Origin: UQRS01 sp964481575
GTDB lineage: Bacteria; Bacillota; Clostridia; Oscillospirales; Acutalibacteraceae
Reading direction: 5' to 3'
Length of the DNA stretch: 19,045 nucleotides
Assembly: GCA_964481575.1 (NCBI GenBank)
Contig: CAYZTR010000044.1
Span: 1-19,045 of the forward strand
Shown one piece after another: positions 8,301-15,155 of this stretch. The translations under genes and the position numbers were made by a program. How positions within the stretch are numbered: the stretch's first letter is position 1; each line of letters begins with the position of its first letter. The notes beneath the pieces were generated by a model. That model saw nothing but the letters and a program-made list of their open reading frames with translations, was not told the DNA's origin and did no database searches.

Positions 8301-9296
8301 GCTTTCCCGTACCTGTTCCAGGGCGGCGGCAGTCTCCAGCTGCCCCTGCATGGCGGCCGCTTGTATGGAGGCTTCCAGCTGTTCTTCTGACAAGCCCTGG
8401 GCTGCCAGACCCGCTACCGCCTGCTGCCGGGCCTGCTCCAGCCCGGCCAGGCTGGCCTGCTGGGCCTGCAGCTGCACCTGATATACCAGCAGCTGGGTCA
8501 GGTTTTCGTCCGCCTGGGCCAGCTGTTGGTAATAGGCGGCGGCCTGGGTGTTCAGCTCGGCCTTAGATGCTTCCAGGGCGGCCTGGGCGGTTTCCAGTTC
8601 CTGCCGGCTGCTGTCCAGGGCCGATTGCTGGGTATCCAGCTGGGATTTGGCACTGTTGAGCCCGGTGCGGGCTTCGGCAAATTTGCTGTCCACCTGGGCC
8701 AGCAACCGGTCATTCACCGCGTCCACCTTGCTTTGGCTCAGACTGACCTGCACTGTCTGTTCCACCAGGCCGGCGGCCGAAACATTAGCCACCCCTTCCT
8801 GCCGTTCCAGGTAAGGCTTTACTGTTTGCTCCACCAAATCGGAGACCTGGTAAATATCCTGCCCGTCGGCGGTGACACTGACATACATGGTGGCCATCAT
8901 ATCCATGCTGATTTCCAGAATGGAGGGGCTGGGGCATTCCTCCGGCAGCAGGGGGATCGCCTCATTCAGGGCGGAGGACACCTTTACCAGGGCACTGTCC
9001 ATATCGGTGTCGTCCACAAACTCCAGGGTGACCATACTGTAGTTTTCAGCACTGGTACTATACACATTCTCCACGCCGCTTACTGTCCCCAGAGCGCTTT
9101 CCAGCGGGGCGCTGACGGCCGTTTCTACCTTTTCCGGACTGGCGCCGGGATAAGTGGTGATGACTGCCAGATAGGGCAAATTCAACTCCGGCAGCAGATC
9201 GGTTTGGGTGTGGGTCAGACTGACGAAGCCCAGCACCAACACCAGGATCACCGACACAAACACCAGATAGGGCTTTTTCACGCAAAATTTTGTCAT
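5382..9296 (-). CDS. RND-family efflux permease with a long coiled-coil insertion
   Basis: The 1304-residue inner-membrane pump is of the AcrB/SwrC hydrophobe-amphiphile exporter type, driven by the proton gradient. N-terminal TM1 lies near residues 10-28, with the family pattern LLPELNLPY and TTYPGASPEKVE after it. TM4 contains GMLVDNSVVVIENIYR, where the first Asp of the proton-relay pair is kept and the second is Asn. GVVVNNGIVFVDYTNQL marks the equivalent in the second half. Usual length is about 1000-1070. The excess is a segment of about 240 residues (near 198-435) between VSLSQSKVDAVND and NLDTLLDLSTLSAMI, rich in Ala, Gln, Glu and Leu with repeated AQL/LDTAQAQL units, predicted as an antiparallel coiled coil. 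The ATG at 9296 gives the normal MTKFCVKKP start, with AGAAGG upstream; an ATG at 9326 lacks a ribosome site. No adaptor or outer-membrane gene is nearby. Confidence 0.9.
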   Translation of the reverse strand: MTKFCVKKPYLVFVSVILVLVLGFVSLTHTQTDLLPELNLPYLAVITTYPGASPEKVETAVSAPLESALGTVSGVENVYSTSAENYSMVTLEFVDDTDMDSALVKVSSALNEAIPLLPEECPSPSILEISMDMMATMYVSVTADGQDIYQVSDLVEQTVKPYLERQEGVANVSAAGLVEQTVQVSLSQSKVDAVNDRLLAQVDSKFAEARTGLNSAKSQLDTQQSALDSSRQELETAQAALEASKAELNTQAAAYYQQLAQADENLTQLLVYQVQLQAQQASLAGLEQARQQAVAGLAAQGLSEEQLEASIQAAAMQGQLETAAALEQVRESLTQLDGEIAALQGQLTLTQTVVAQYETALAETGMSYEDIQVAKMEAAAGFGSAQAKLEAAETQLASSRAQLDTAQAQLAEADAQYQSSLTTYQSSRETALQAANLDTLLDLSTLSAMIYAQNFAMPAGYLNDGEGNQWLLKIGDAYDSLETISGTLLCSPEGIGDVRLSDVADVTLIDNSGDVYARANGEDAVVLSIFKSSTAGTNDVSDQCRAAMAQLESEHPGLHITSFMDQGDYIDLILHALVQNLLWGALLAMLVLLLFLRDPGPTLVVAFSIPFSVLLTIVLMYFSDISINMISLSGLTLGIGMLVDNSVVVIENIYRLRNRGVSLGRAAVQGAKQVTGAVAASTLTTICVFLPLVFSSGLTRELLTDMGLTIAYSLLSSLLVALTVVPTMSNTLLRRSKPKSHKLFDQLLKGYEKSLTFALNHKALPLLLAVLLLGLSVFQVVRTGIVMLPETGSNQVEITMEVPEDTQKEEAFVLADQVMDAVLSVSGVETVGGMSQSVTLSMVSTAGGGTDTSHYVYFLLLQEGADTDAVCQQLETALAPLDCETVVTASSSMSMSELSGGLEIDLRGNHLEDLLSASQDIMEMVSAVEGFENVSNGQEEGDPVAHLVIDRDAAMKLGLTTAQVYQEVSAALQTEADSTSVTIDGTEMEITVTDTRDPVTLDTLLDQEIQSTVTGTQGETVTETHKLREFASLEYGTGVASITRENQTRTMAVTADTAEGYNTTLLSRQLKTQLDAYQPPAGVTVELAGETSSVADMMSQMLQMIALALLFIYLIMVAQFQSLLSPFIVLFTIPLAFTGGMLALFLGQEPLSLMSMMGFLVLAGVVVNNGIVFVDYTNQLRFGGLTKRQALVASGRTRMRPILMTALTTILAMCTMIFSRDSGSVMARGMALVVVGGLLYATLMTLYIVPVMYEILFRRKEMKQVDVGEGDLDQLPDDAAAFLAQLQEEASQKPTAEPPAPENN

Positions 9297-9352
9297 AAAA
9301 ACGAAGCCTTCTTTCCAGAACACCATGGGATGGAATCAAAATATACACAGGT

Positions 9353-9382
9353 ATGATACTCCCTGGGACGCCGGCCTGTCAA
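9353..9382 (-). promoter_or_regulatory. Predicted sigma-A promoter of the RND gene
   Basis: On the minus strand TTGACA (plus 9377-9382) and TATCAT (plus 9353-9358) are 18 bp apart, about 57 nt upstream of the chosen RND start. Confidence 0.6.
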
Positions 9383-9503
9383 TGAATGAATCATAAACTT
9401 TTTATGAAATAAAAGAAAAGCGCCCCTCCCGCAAAAAAGCAATTCCTTCCACCTGCTACCGGGAAACTCCTGATCCAGGGGACAGCAGGTATTTTGCTCC
9501 ATG

Positions 9504-9660
9504 GAGAAACGGCTTTGCAACCCGTGAGAGACGGCTTTGCAGTTTACGGGGGACGGTTTTACTTTCTGCGGGGACGGCTTTGCAGTTTGCGGGGGACGGT
9601 TTTACTTTCTGCGGGGACGGCTTTGCGACCCGGCGGGAAACCGGACTTGCAACTGGAGAG
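9504..9660. repeat. Minisatellite of about 21.5-nt units (two near-identical 43-nt copies)
   Basis: The core ACGGYTTT recurs at 9509, 9531, 9553, 9574, 9596 and 9617, with a degenerate seventh copy near 9640; the spacing alternates between 21 and 22 nt. Units alternate between a type with CTTTGCAGTTT and a type with TTTTACTTTCT. This gives a 43-nt higher-order repeat at 9528-9570 and 9571-9613 that differs at only two positions. The tract fills most of the 400-nt gap between the rnf terminator and the RND promoter. No gene is evident: the minus frame through it is open only because the repeats lack stops and it begins antisense inside rnfB. Confidence 0.85.
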
Positions 9661-9683
9661 GAATGCCCGGTGGTTTTTGGACA

Positions 9684-9710
9684 GAAAAAAGGCTCTCCCG
9701 CAGGAGAGCC
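9684..9710 (-). terminator. Intrinsic terminator of the rnf operon
   Basis: GGCTCTCC (9691-9698) and GGAGAGCC (9703-9710) form an 8-bp GC-rich hairpin with a tiny loop. On the minus strand it is followed by TTTTTT (plus 9685-9690). It starts 16 nt after the rnfB stop. Confidence 0.9.
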
Positions 9711-9726
9711 TGAAACAGAAAAGGGA

Positions 9727-10518
9727 TTAATCCAACAGCTGGATGCACTTTTGGGGGCAGGCTTCGGCACAGGCGCCGCAGCCGGTACAGACCGCCGGGT
9801 CAATATAGGCCAGGTTGCGCTCCACCTTGACGGCCCCAACGGAGCATTTCTTCTGGCAGAGCATACAGCCGATGCAGGCGGTGGAACAGGTTTTCCGGGC
9901 GACAGCCCCCTTGTCGGCGTTGCGGCACAGGACGGTTGCATTACCCTGGGCGGGGCGCAGCTCCAGGATGCCCTTGGGGCAGGCGGCGGTACATTTGCCG
10001 CAGCCGATACACCGCAGGGGATTCACCGTGGCCAGGCCGTTGACCACCGTAATGGCATTTTCGGGACAGACGGCGGCGCAATCTCCATAGCCCAGGCAGC
10101 CATAGGCACAGGCGGAGGTGCCGGCAAAGAACTGGGCGGCTCCGGCACAGGAGGGGATACCCTCGTAATTCAGCTTGGTTTCCACCCGGTCGCAGTTGCC
10201 CTGGCAGCGGACAAAGGCTTCCTGCCGGACGAATGTACCGGCGTCGGTGCCCATACAGGCGGCCAACTGGGCGGCGGTATCCGGACCGCCGGGAATACAC
10301 TTGTTGCAGGGTGCCCCTTCCTTGGCCACTGCCTCGGCGTAACCGTCACAGCCGGTATAGCCGCAGGCGCCGCAGTTAGCTCCGGGCAGCAGGGCCCGGA
10401 CTTTGGTTACGGTCTCATCGGTGGGTACCCCCAGAAAGTGGTCAGCCACCACCAGCAGGACGGCGGCCAGAAGTCCCAAGGCGGCCAGAATGGCCACCGG
10501 AATCAAAATGACAGACAT
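9727..10518 (-). CDS. rnfB: Rnf complex subunit B, ferredoxin-accepting Fe-S subunit
   Basis: RnfB is the membrane-anchored entry point for electrons from reduced ferredoxin in the ferredoxin:NAD+ oxidoreductase. The 263-residue product has one N-terminal transmembrane helix (about 4-25). A 4Fe-4S domain follows with CGACGYTGC (49-57) and later Cys. Then come four ferredoxin-like cysteine groups: CAYGCLGYGDC (137-147), CIGCGKCTAACP (170-181), CIGCMLCQKKC (215-225) and CTGCGACAEACP (244-255). The start at 10518 has AAAGGAGG with a 9-nt gap. It is the last gene of the operon, 15 nt after rnfA, the only clear gap in the operon, and it is closed by a strong terminator. Gene order C-D-G-E-A-B is the usual clostridial order. 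Confidence 0.95.
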   Translation of the reverse strand: MSVILIPVAILAALGLLAAVLLVVADHFLGVPTDETVTKVRALLPGANCGACGYTGCDGYAEAVAKEGAPCNKCIPGGPDTAAQLAACMGTDAGTFVRQEAFVRCQGNCDRVETKLNYEGIPSCAGAAQFFAGTSACAYGCLGYGDCAAVCPENAITVVNGLATVNPLRCIGCGKCTAACPKGILELRPAQGNATVLCRNADKGAVARKTCSTACIGCMLCQKKCSVGAVKVERNLAYIDPAVCTGCGACAEACPQKCIQLLD

Positions 10519-10533
10519 GGTTCATACCCTCCT

Positions 10534-11118
10534 TTAAGAAAACAGGCCGGCAAAGCCCATAAAGGACATGGAGACAATGGCGGCGGCAATGAGGGTAATG
10601 GGCAGCCCTTGCAGCGCCTTGGGAATGTCGCAGGCTTCCATGCGTCCCCGCACCCCCGAAAAGAGCACCATGGCCAGTAGGAAGCCCATACCGGATCCCA
10701 GGGCATTGATCAGGGCCAGCCCATAATTGGTGATATTGGCGTTGGTGAAGTTCAGCATGGTAATACCCAGAACGGCACAGTTGGTGGTAATCAGGGGCAG
10801 GTAGATACCCAGCGCCTGATACAGCGGCCGGGAAAACCGCTTCAAAACGATTTCCACCAGCTGCACCAGAGCGGCGATCACCAGAATAAAGACGATGGTT
10901 TGCAAATAACCCAGGCCGTTGGGCTCCAGCAGCCCGGCGTAAATGGGATAGGTCACCGCCGAGGCCAGCACCATGACAAAGGTCACGGCAATGCCCATGG
11001 AAACGGCAGTGTCAGTCTTTTTGGAGACCCCCAGAAAGGGGCAGATGCCCAGAAACTTGGACAGCACCATGTTATCAGTGAGGATTCCGGCCATCAACAC
11101 AGTAAAGAAGATTTTCAT
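10534..11118 (-). CDS. rnfA: Rnf complex subunit A, integral membrane
   Basis: The 194-residue subunit has six hydrophobic segments and is the usual family length. With RnfE it forms the pseudo-symmetric pair that binds an intramembrane 2Fe-2S cluster. The expected half-channel cysteines are present in GICPFLG (Cys26) and TTNCAVLG (Cys114). The ATG at 11118 overlaps the rnfE stop by four bases (ATGA), indicating translational coupling. TDNMVLSKFLGICPFLG at the N-terminus is highly typical of RnfA/NqrE proteins. Assignment to Rnf rather than Nqr follows from the operon containing rnfB and rnfC. Confidence 0.95.
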   Translation of the reverse strand: MKIFFTVLMAGILTDNMVLSKFLGICPFLGVSKKTDTAVSMGIAVTFVMVLASAVTYPIYAGLLEPNGLGYLQTIVFILVIAALVQLVEIVLKRFSRPLYQALGIYLPLITTNCAVLGITMLNFTNANITNYGLALINALGSGMGFLLAMVLFSGVRGRMEACDIPKALQGLPITLIAAAIVSMSFMGFAGLFS

Positions 11119-11912
11119 TGGTCGTTACCCTCCTGTTCTGCGGTTTCTGTAGCTTCCGTAGCTTTTGCGGGTTCGGCCGTTTCTACGGATTCTGCGGGTG
11201 CAGCGGATGCAGCAATGTCGGCCGGCGCAGCCTCCCGGCTGTCGCAATCCTGACCACAGGAAGCGCAATCCATGGGGCAGGAATGGCAGCCCAGTTCAGT
11301 TACCGGTTTCTTGCCGGCCCGCTGAGCCAGCATGTTGGCCAGGGCCACCAGCACCCCGAAAACGAAGAAGCCGCCGGGGGGCAGAATGGCAATAAGCATG
11401 GGGGAGATCAGGTTGGCGGTGACGGACAGGCCGAAGATACAGCCGGTACCGATCAGTTCCCGGATGGCCCCCATGATCACCAGGGTACAGGTGAAGCCGA
11501 TGCCCATGCCCAGGCCGTCCAGAATGGAGGGCAGCACCGGATGCTTGCTGGCGAACATTTCGGCCCGCCCCAGAATGATGCAGTTTACCACGATCAGGGG
11601 CAGATAGATGCCCAGGGCGTCATTGATGGCGGGAGCATAGGCCTTCACCAGCATCTGAATCACCGAGACAAACCCGGCGATAATGGTAATGTAAGCGGGA
11701 ATCCGCACCTTATCGGGAATGACCTTCCGCAGGGCGGAGATTACCAGGTTGGAGCAGACCAGCACCAGCGTGGCGGCCACGCCCATGCCCAAACCGTTCA
11801 TGGCAGCAGTGGTAATGGCCAGGGTGGGGCAGGTGCCCAGCACCAGGCGCAGCACCGGGTTCTCCCGGAGCAGGCCGGCGGTAAAGGTTCGTTTCAGTTC
11901 CTGTCCGGTCAT
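11115..11912 (-). CDS. rnfE: Rnf complex subunit E with Cys-rich C-terminal tail
   Basis: RnfE is the partner of RnfA in the membrane core. Its cluster cysteines are visible in GTCPTLA (Cys28) and VVNCIILG (Cys111), and RAEMFASK is typical. The start at 11912 was chosen over a 17-residue longer frame because AGGAGGTGAT lies 8 nt upstream and the ATG overlaps the rnfG stop (ATGA). The conserved membrane part ends near residue 200. After it comes a tail of about 60 residues: five cysteines spaced CxxCxxxCxxCxxxC (209-223), then an Ala/Glu/Thr-rich acidic stretch to residue 265. The tail is longer than in textbook RnfE/NqrD proteins. Its function is unknown; metal or Fe-S binding is possible. 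Confidence 0.95.
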   Translation of the reverse strand: MTGQELKRTFTAGLLRENPVLRLVLGTCPTLAITTAAMNGLGMGVAATLVLVCSNLVISALRKVIPDKVRIPAYITIIAGFVSVIQMLVKAYAPAINDALGIYLPLIVVNCIILGRAEMFASKHPVLPSILDGLGMGIGFTCTLVIMGAIRELIGTGCIFGLSVTANLISPMLIAILPPGGFFVFGVLVALANMLAQRAGKKPVTELGCHSCPMDCASCGQDCDSREAAPADIAASAAPAESVETAEPAKATEATETAEQEGNDQ

Positions 11913-12463
11913 GCTGCGATCACCTCCTGATATTGTGCCAGCGCCAGATTCACGGCGGAGCACACCGCCCGGGATGTAATGGTGGCGCTGGTGACGGCTG
12001 CGATTTCGCCGCCGTCCTTCTGCACCTTCACCTCGCCGGTGGCTCCGATAAATTGATCCACATCCGCGCTTTCAGACAGCCAGTTTTGCCCCAGGCCGGG
12101 GGTTTCGTCATCGGCAGACAGCACCTTTACCCGGCTTACAGCACCGGTTTCGGCGCCCACCACCGTCATGACCGAAACATCCCCGCCGTAGCCGCTGGCG
12201 GCGGTAATGAACACATAGTTGGTAATGCGGCCGCCGAAGCTGGCGGCGTAATATGTAAATTCTGCATCTTCCAGGGTACCGGTCTCCTCCAGAAAATCGG
12301 CGTCGGGTACCAATTCCTCCATGGAAGCGGCGGTGGCCGCGGCCTCAGCGGCGGCAATGGTGTCCGCCGTCAGCAAATTGGTTCCCGCCAGGGCGGCGGT
12401 TATGAGAATGCAGATCAGGGTCAGCACCAGGATGGGCTTCCCCATGGATTGGAATTTATTCAT
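11909..12463 (-). CDS. rnfG: Rnf complex subunit G, covalent FMN protein
   Basis: The 184-residue protein has one N-terminal membrane helix (about 10-28) and an extracytoplasmic FMN-binding domain. The flavin attachment motif appears as TSATITS (Thr161 predicted to carry FMN by a phosphoester bond, as known for RnfG/NqrC); ETPGLG (120-125) is a second family signature. The start at 12463 has GGGAGG upstream and overlaps the end of rnfD by eight bases; an ATG at 12484 would lie upstream of that ribosome site. The motif is TSAT rather than the more common SGAT or TGAT, which should still permit flavinylation. That last point is inference. Confidence 0.93.
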   Translation of the reverse strand: MNKFQSMGKPILVLTLICILITAALAGTNLLTADTIAAAEAAATAASMEELVPDADFLEETGTLEDAEFTYYAASFGGRITNYVFITAASGYGGDVSVMTVVGAETGAVSRVKVLSADDETPGLGQNWLSESADVDQFIGATGEVKVQKDGGEIAAVTSATITSRAVCSAVNLALAQYQEVIAA

Positions 12464-13433
12464 CCTGAGGCACCTCCCATCCAAAAGGCTTGGGCGCCGT
12501 TAGCTTTTCAATATACGGCACCAGAATGTTCATGAGCAAAATGGCGTAGGATACCCCTTCCGGCATGGAGCCGAACCGGCGGATCACCGCCGTCAAGACA
12601 CCGCAGCCCACGCCGTACAGCACCATACCCCAGGTGGAGGACGGGCTGGTTACATAGTCGGTGGCCATGAAGATGGCGCCCAGCAGCAGGCCGCCGGTCA
12701 GCAACGTGGTGACCGGGTCGGTGCCGAAGCACCACATCAGCAGGGCGCAGGATGCCAGGAAGGACAGGGGAATCCAGGGCTTGATGACCCGGCGGAGCAA
12801 CAGATACAATCCTCCCACCAGCAGGGCAATGGCGTAGGTTTCCCCGATGCTGCCTCCCTTGTACCCCAGAAGCAGCTGCTGCAGGGTGAAGGTGGAACTG
12901 CCGTCGGCCAGGGGGGTGGCAGTGGTGATGGCGTCGGGGCGGTTCAGCAGCCAGCTCCAGGGGCTGACGCCGCCGTCCACCCGGCCGCTGATCCAGGCCA
13001 GCGGCTCATACCAGGTGGTCATCTGGGCGGGGAAGGACAACAGCAGGATGATCCGCCCGGCAATGGCGGGGTTCACAAAATTCTGGCCCAAGCCGCCGAA
13101 CATCTGCTTGACCACCACAATGGCCAACACTGCACCCAGGGCGCCCATCCAGATGGGAAGCTGGGGCGGCAGAGTCAGGGCCAGCAACAGGCCGGTGACG
13201 GCAGCCGACAAATCCCCGATGGAGTTAGGCTTTTTCAGGATTTTGCAGCAAAGATATTCGGACAGCACTGCCGCGCCAATGCAAACCACGATCAGCAGGG
13301 CGGCGTGGGGGCCGAACAGCACGATTCCGGCCAGGGTGGCAGGAATCAAGGAGATCAGCACATCCAGCATGATGCCGGGAGTGGTGTCCCCCTGGCGGAT
13401 GTGGGGGGAAGCGGTTACGATCAGGTTGTTCAT
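12456..13433 (-). CDS. rnfD: Rnf complex subunit D, integral membrane FMN protein
   Basis: The 325-residue polytopic subunit corresponds to NqrB/RnfD, which passes electrons between flavins and takes part in ion translocation. MFGGLGQNFVNPAIAGR (111-127) is a family signature, and DAITTATPLA (167-176) is the covalent FMN site, with Thr173 the likely attachment residue. The start at 13433 is fixed by a four-base ATGA overlap with the rnfC stop, preceded by GGAGGC. A longer open frame to 13628 runs antisense-free through rnfC in another frame and is not a start. The C-terminus overlaps rnfG by eight bases. Confidence 0.95.
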   Translation of the reverse strand: MNNLIVTASPHIRQGDTTPGIMLDVLISLIPATLAGIVLFGPHAALLIVVCIGAAVLSEYLCCKILKKPNSIGDLSAAVTGLLLALTLPPQLPIWMGALGAVLAIVVVKQMFGGLGQNFVNPAIAGRIILLLSFPAQMTTWYEPLAWISGRVDGGVSPWSWLLNRPDAITTATPLADGSSTFTLQQLLLGYKGGSIGETYAIALLVGGLYLLLRRVIKPWIPLSFLASCALLMWCFGTDPVTTLLTGGLLLGAIFMATDYVTSPSSTWGMVLYGVGCGVLTAVIRRFGSMPEGVSYAILLMNILVPYIEKLTAPKPFGWEVPQDE

Positions 13434-14779
13434 TTTGCCGCCTCCTTCTGAAGTCGGGCCTTGGCCAGACGCATGGTCTGGACCAAAGGACGGTGGGAGG
13501 GGCAGGCATAGGCGCAGCAGCCGCACTCCATACAATAATTTACATGCAGTTTTTTCAGGTCTGCGCCCAGCTGCATCGCCCGGGCAATGCCGGCAGGCTG
13601 GAGCTGCATGGGGCAGGCATTCATGCACCGGCCGCAGCGGATACAGGGCAAAACTGGCTGGGTGGCGGCGTCCTTATGGTCAAAGGCCAGGATGCCATTG
13701 TTTTGCTTCAGGACGGGCATATCGTCATCCATCAGGGCCATGCCCATCATAGGGCCGCCGTACAGCAGTTTGGCCGGGGTACAGGTGTACCCGCCGCAAA
13801 AGGCCACCACGTCCTTGACACGGGTGCCGATGGGCACCCGGACATTTTTGGGCGCAGCAATGGCCGAGCCGTCCACCGTCAGCCGCTTGGAAACCAGAGG
13901 CATTCCAGTTTCGATAAACCGCATGAGGGTACCGATACTGGTGACGTTCATGACCACGCAGCCCACGTCCGCCGGCAGTTTCCCCGCCGGCACTTTCCGG
14001 CCGGTGGCGGTATAGATCAGCACCTTTTCCGCCCCCTGGGGGTAACTGGAGGGCAGGGGCAGCACCCGAACGCTGTTGTCGGCATCCTGCTGATCTGCGG
14101 CAATGTCATGCAGAATCTGGATGGCCTTTGGTTTATTGTTTTCAATGGCGATAATGACCTGCCGGAAGCCCATGACCCGCTGAATCAGGTAGATCCCCTT
14201 CATGAGGGCATCCGCATCCTCGATACATTCCCGATAATCGGCGGTCAGGTAGGGCTCACATTCCGCCCCGTTGACCAGCAAGGTATCCAGCTCTACGCCG
14301 GGCCGGGGATTCAGCTTGACGCTGGCCGGGAAGCCGGCACCGCCCAGGCCCACCAGACCGCAGGCTCTGGCTGCCGCCACCAGCTCCTCCCGGGTTTCCA
14401 CCGGGTGGGGCTGCAGGGACGGGTCGGGCGTCATGAATCCGTCGGATTCGATCTCCACTGCGGCGGTTTTCTGCCCGCCGGGGAGCAAAATTTCGGTGAT
14501 GCCGATGACCGTCCCGGACACGCTGGCGTGAATGGGGGCCGAAACCGGCTTGTCAGAATCCCCAATCAGGGTGCCCACATAAACGGTATCTCCCTTTTTC
14601 ACCGTAGGGATGCAGGGGGCGCCAATGTGCTGCTGCATGGGAATGACCACCCGATCCGGCGGCGGCATGGTCACCGTGGCGGCGGCGGCAGTATGCTTCC
14701 GATGCGCCGGATGGGCGCCGCCGTGAATCCTGGCCGCTGGCGTACAATAGTTTTCGTCGGCCGGTGTCTGATGTTTCAT
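13430..14779 (-). CDS. rnfC: Rnf complex subunit C, NADH/FMN and Fe-S subunit
   Basis: RnfC is the peripheral NAD-reducing subunit. The 449-residue product has the expected layout: an N-terminal HGGAHP motif, a barrel-sandwich stretch, the FMN/NADH fold with GLVGLGGAGFPASVKL (141-156) and VNGAECEPYLTADYREC (169-185), and two 4Fe-4S motifs, CIRCGRCMNACP (379-390) and CMECGCCAYACP (416-427). All eight cluster cysteines are present. The ATG at 14779 has GGAG about 9 nt upstream. It is the first gene of the operon, with a strong promoter 63-91 nt upstream. The short C-terminus after the second cluster is normal for clostridial RnfC, which lacks the long repeat tail of some proteobacterial forms. 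Confidence 0.95.
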   Translation of the reverse strand: MKHQTPADENYCTPAARIHGGAHPAHRKHTAAAATVTMPPPDRVVIPMQQHIGAPCIPTVKKGDTVYVGTLIGDSDKPVSAPIHASVSGTVIGITEILLPGGQKTAAVEIESDGFMTPDPSLQPHPVETREELVAAARACGLVGLGGAGFPASVKLNPRPGVELDTLLVNGAECEPYLTADYRECIEDADALMKGIYLIQRVMGFRQVIIAIENNKPKAIQILHDIAADQQDADNSVRVLPLPSSYPQGAEKVLIYTATGRKVPAGKLPADVGCVVMNVTSIGTLMRFIETGMPLVSKRLTVDGSAIAAPKNVRVPIGTRVKDVVAFCGGYTCTPAKLLYGGPMMGMALMDDDMPVLKQNNGILAFDHKDAATQPVLPCIRCGRCMNACPMQLQPAGIARAMQLGADLKKLHVNYCMECGCCAYACPSHRPLVQTMRLAKARLQKEAAK

Positions 14780-14841
14780 GTGCGATTCTCCAATCTCCTA
14801 TAGAATCCGGGAGCTATAAGCCCCCATTATGGATAGTATAC

Positions 14842-14870
14842 ATTATAATGGAACGGCCTTCCTTTTTCAA
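14842..14870 (-). promoter_or_regulatory. Predicted sigma-A promoter of the rnf operon
   Basis: On the minus strand TTGAAA (plus 14865-14870) and a perfect TATAAT (plus 14842-14847) are separated by exactly 17 bp. The predicted 5' leader is about 55 nt. No attenuator hairpin is evident in it. Confidence 0.85.
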
Positions 14871-14904
14871 GCCCTTTCTGCTTCTTTTCCTGTTTTTGCC
14901 TTTA

Positions 14905-15003
14905 CTAACGCTTATAAGGTTTATGCTCGTGGTCCAAATGCAGGTCAATGGCGGTGACATTTCTGGCAGCGTCATTGCCAAAACCCAGGGGAAGCAGCGG
15001 CAT
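14905..15003 (-). CDS. Possible 32-residue small ORF upstream of rnfC (uncertain)
   Basis: The 376-nt gap between rnfC and pgeF otherwise holds only promoters. On the minus strand ATG at 15003 opens a frame of 32 residues ending with TAG at 14905. The product starts MPLLPLGFGNDAARN and ends DLHLDHEHKPYKR, with sensible codon choice and a charged His/Asp/Lys-rich C-terminus. It ends 34 nt before the rnf -35 box. I see no good ribosome binding site, and an in-frame TGA lies 13 codons upstream of the ATG. It may be the remnant of a gene end or chance. Not recognised as a known family. Confidence 0.2.
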   Translation of the reverse strand: MPLLPLGFGNDAARNVTAIDLHLDHEHKPYKR

Positions 15004-15095
15004 GGATGTCCGGATGCGCGTGTTTTTCTGCAGGTCATTTCAGAGGTTTGTCAGGGAGGTTTGTTAAAATGCTGTTTTTGCAGGACAGAAAGGGA

Positions 15096-15124
15096 TTGTT
15101 TTCTCCATTTGAATATGCTACAAT
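15096..15124 (+). promoter_or_regulatory. Predicted promoter of the laccase-domain gene
   Basis: TTGTTT (15096-15101) and TACAAT (15119-15124) are 17 bp apart, with an extended TGC before the -10. The ribosome site of the next gene follows at 15141-15147, so the leader is short. Confidence 0.6.
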
Positions 15125-15155
15125 ATTTTAGTAAATTTAAAAGGGGGCGATCCCA

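Noticed and set aside
9504..9660. CRISPR array
   Set aside because: The repeats are contiguous, degenerate and only about 21-22 nt, with no unique spacers and no cas genes nearby.
9456..9941. 161-codon minus frame ending in the repeat tract
   Set aside because: It starts inside rnfB in another frame, crosses the rnf terminator, and its repeated Lys-Pro-Ser text simply translates the DNA repeat.
13493..14803. 436-codon open frame on + opposite rnfC
   Set aside because: Same mirror effect; rnfC has all eight cluster cysteines and operon overlaps on the other strand.
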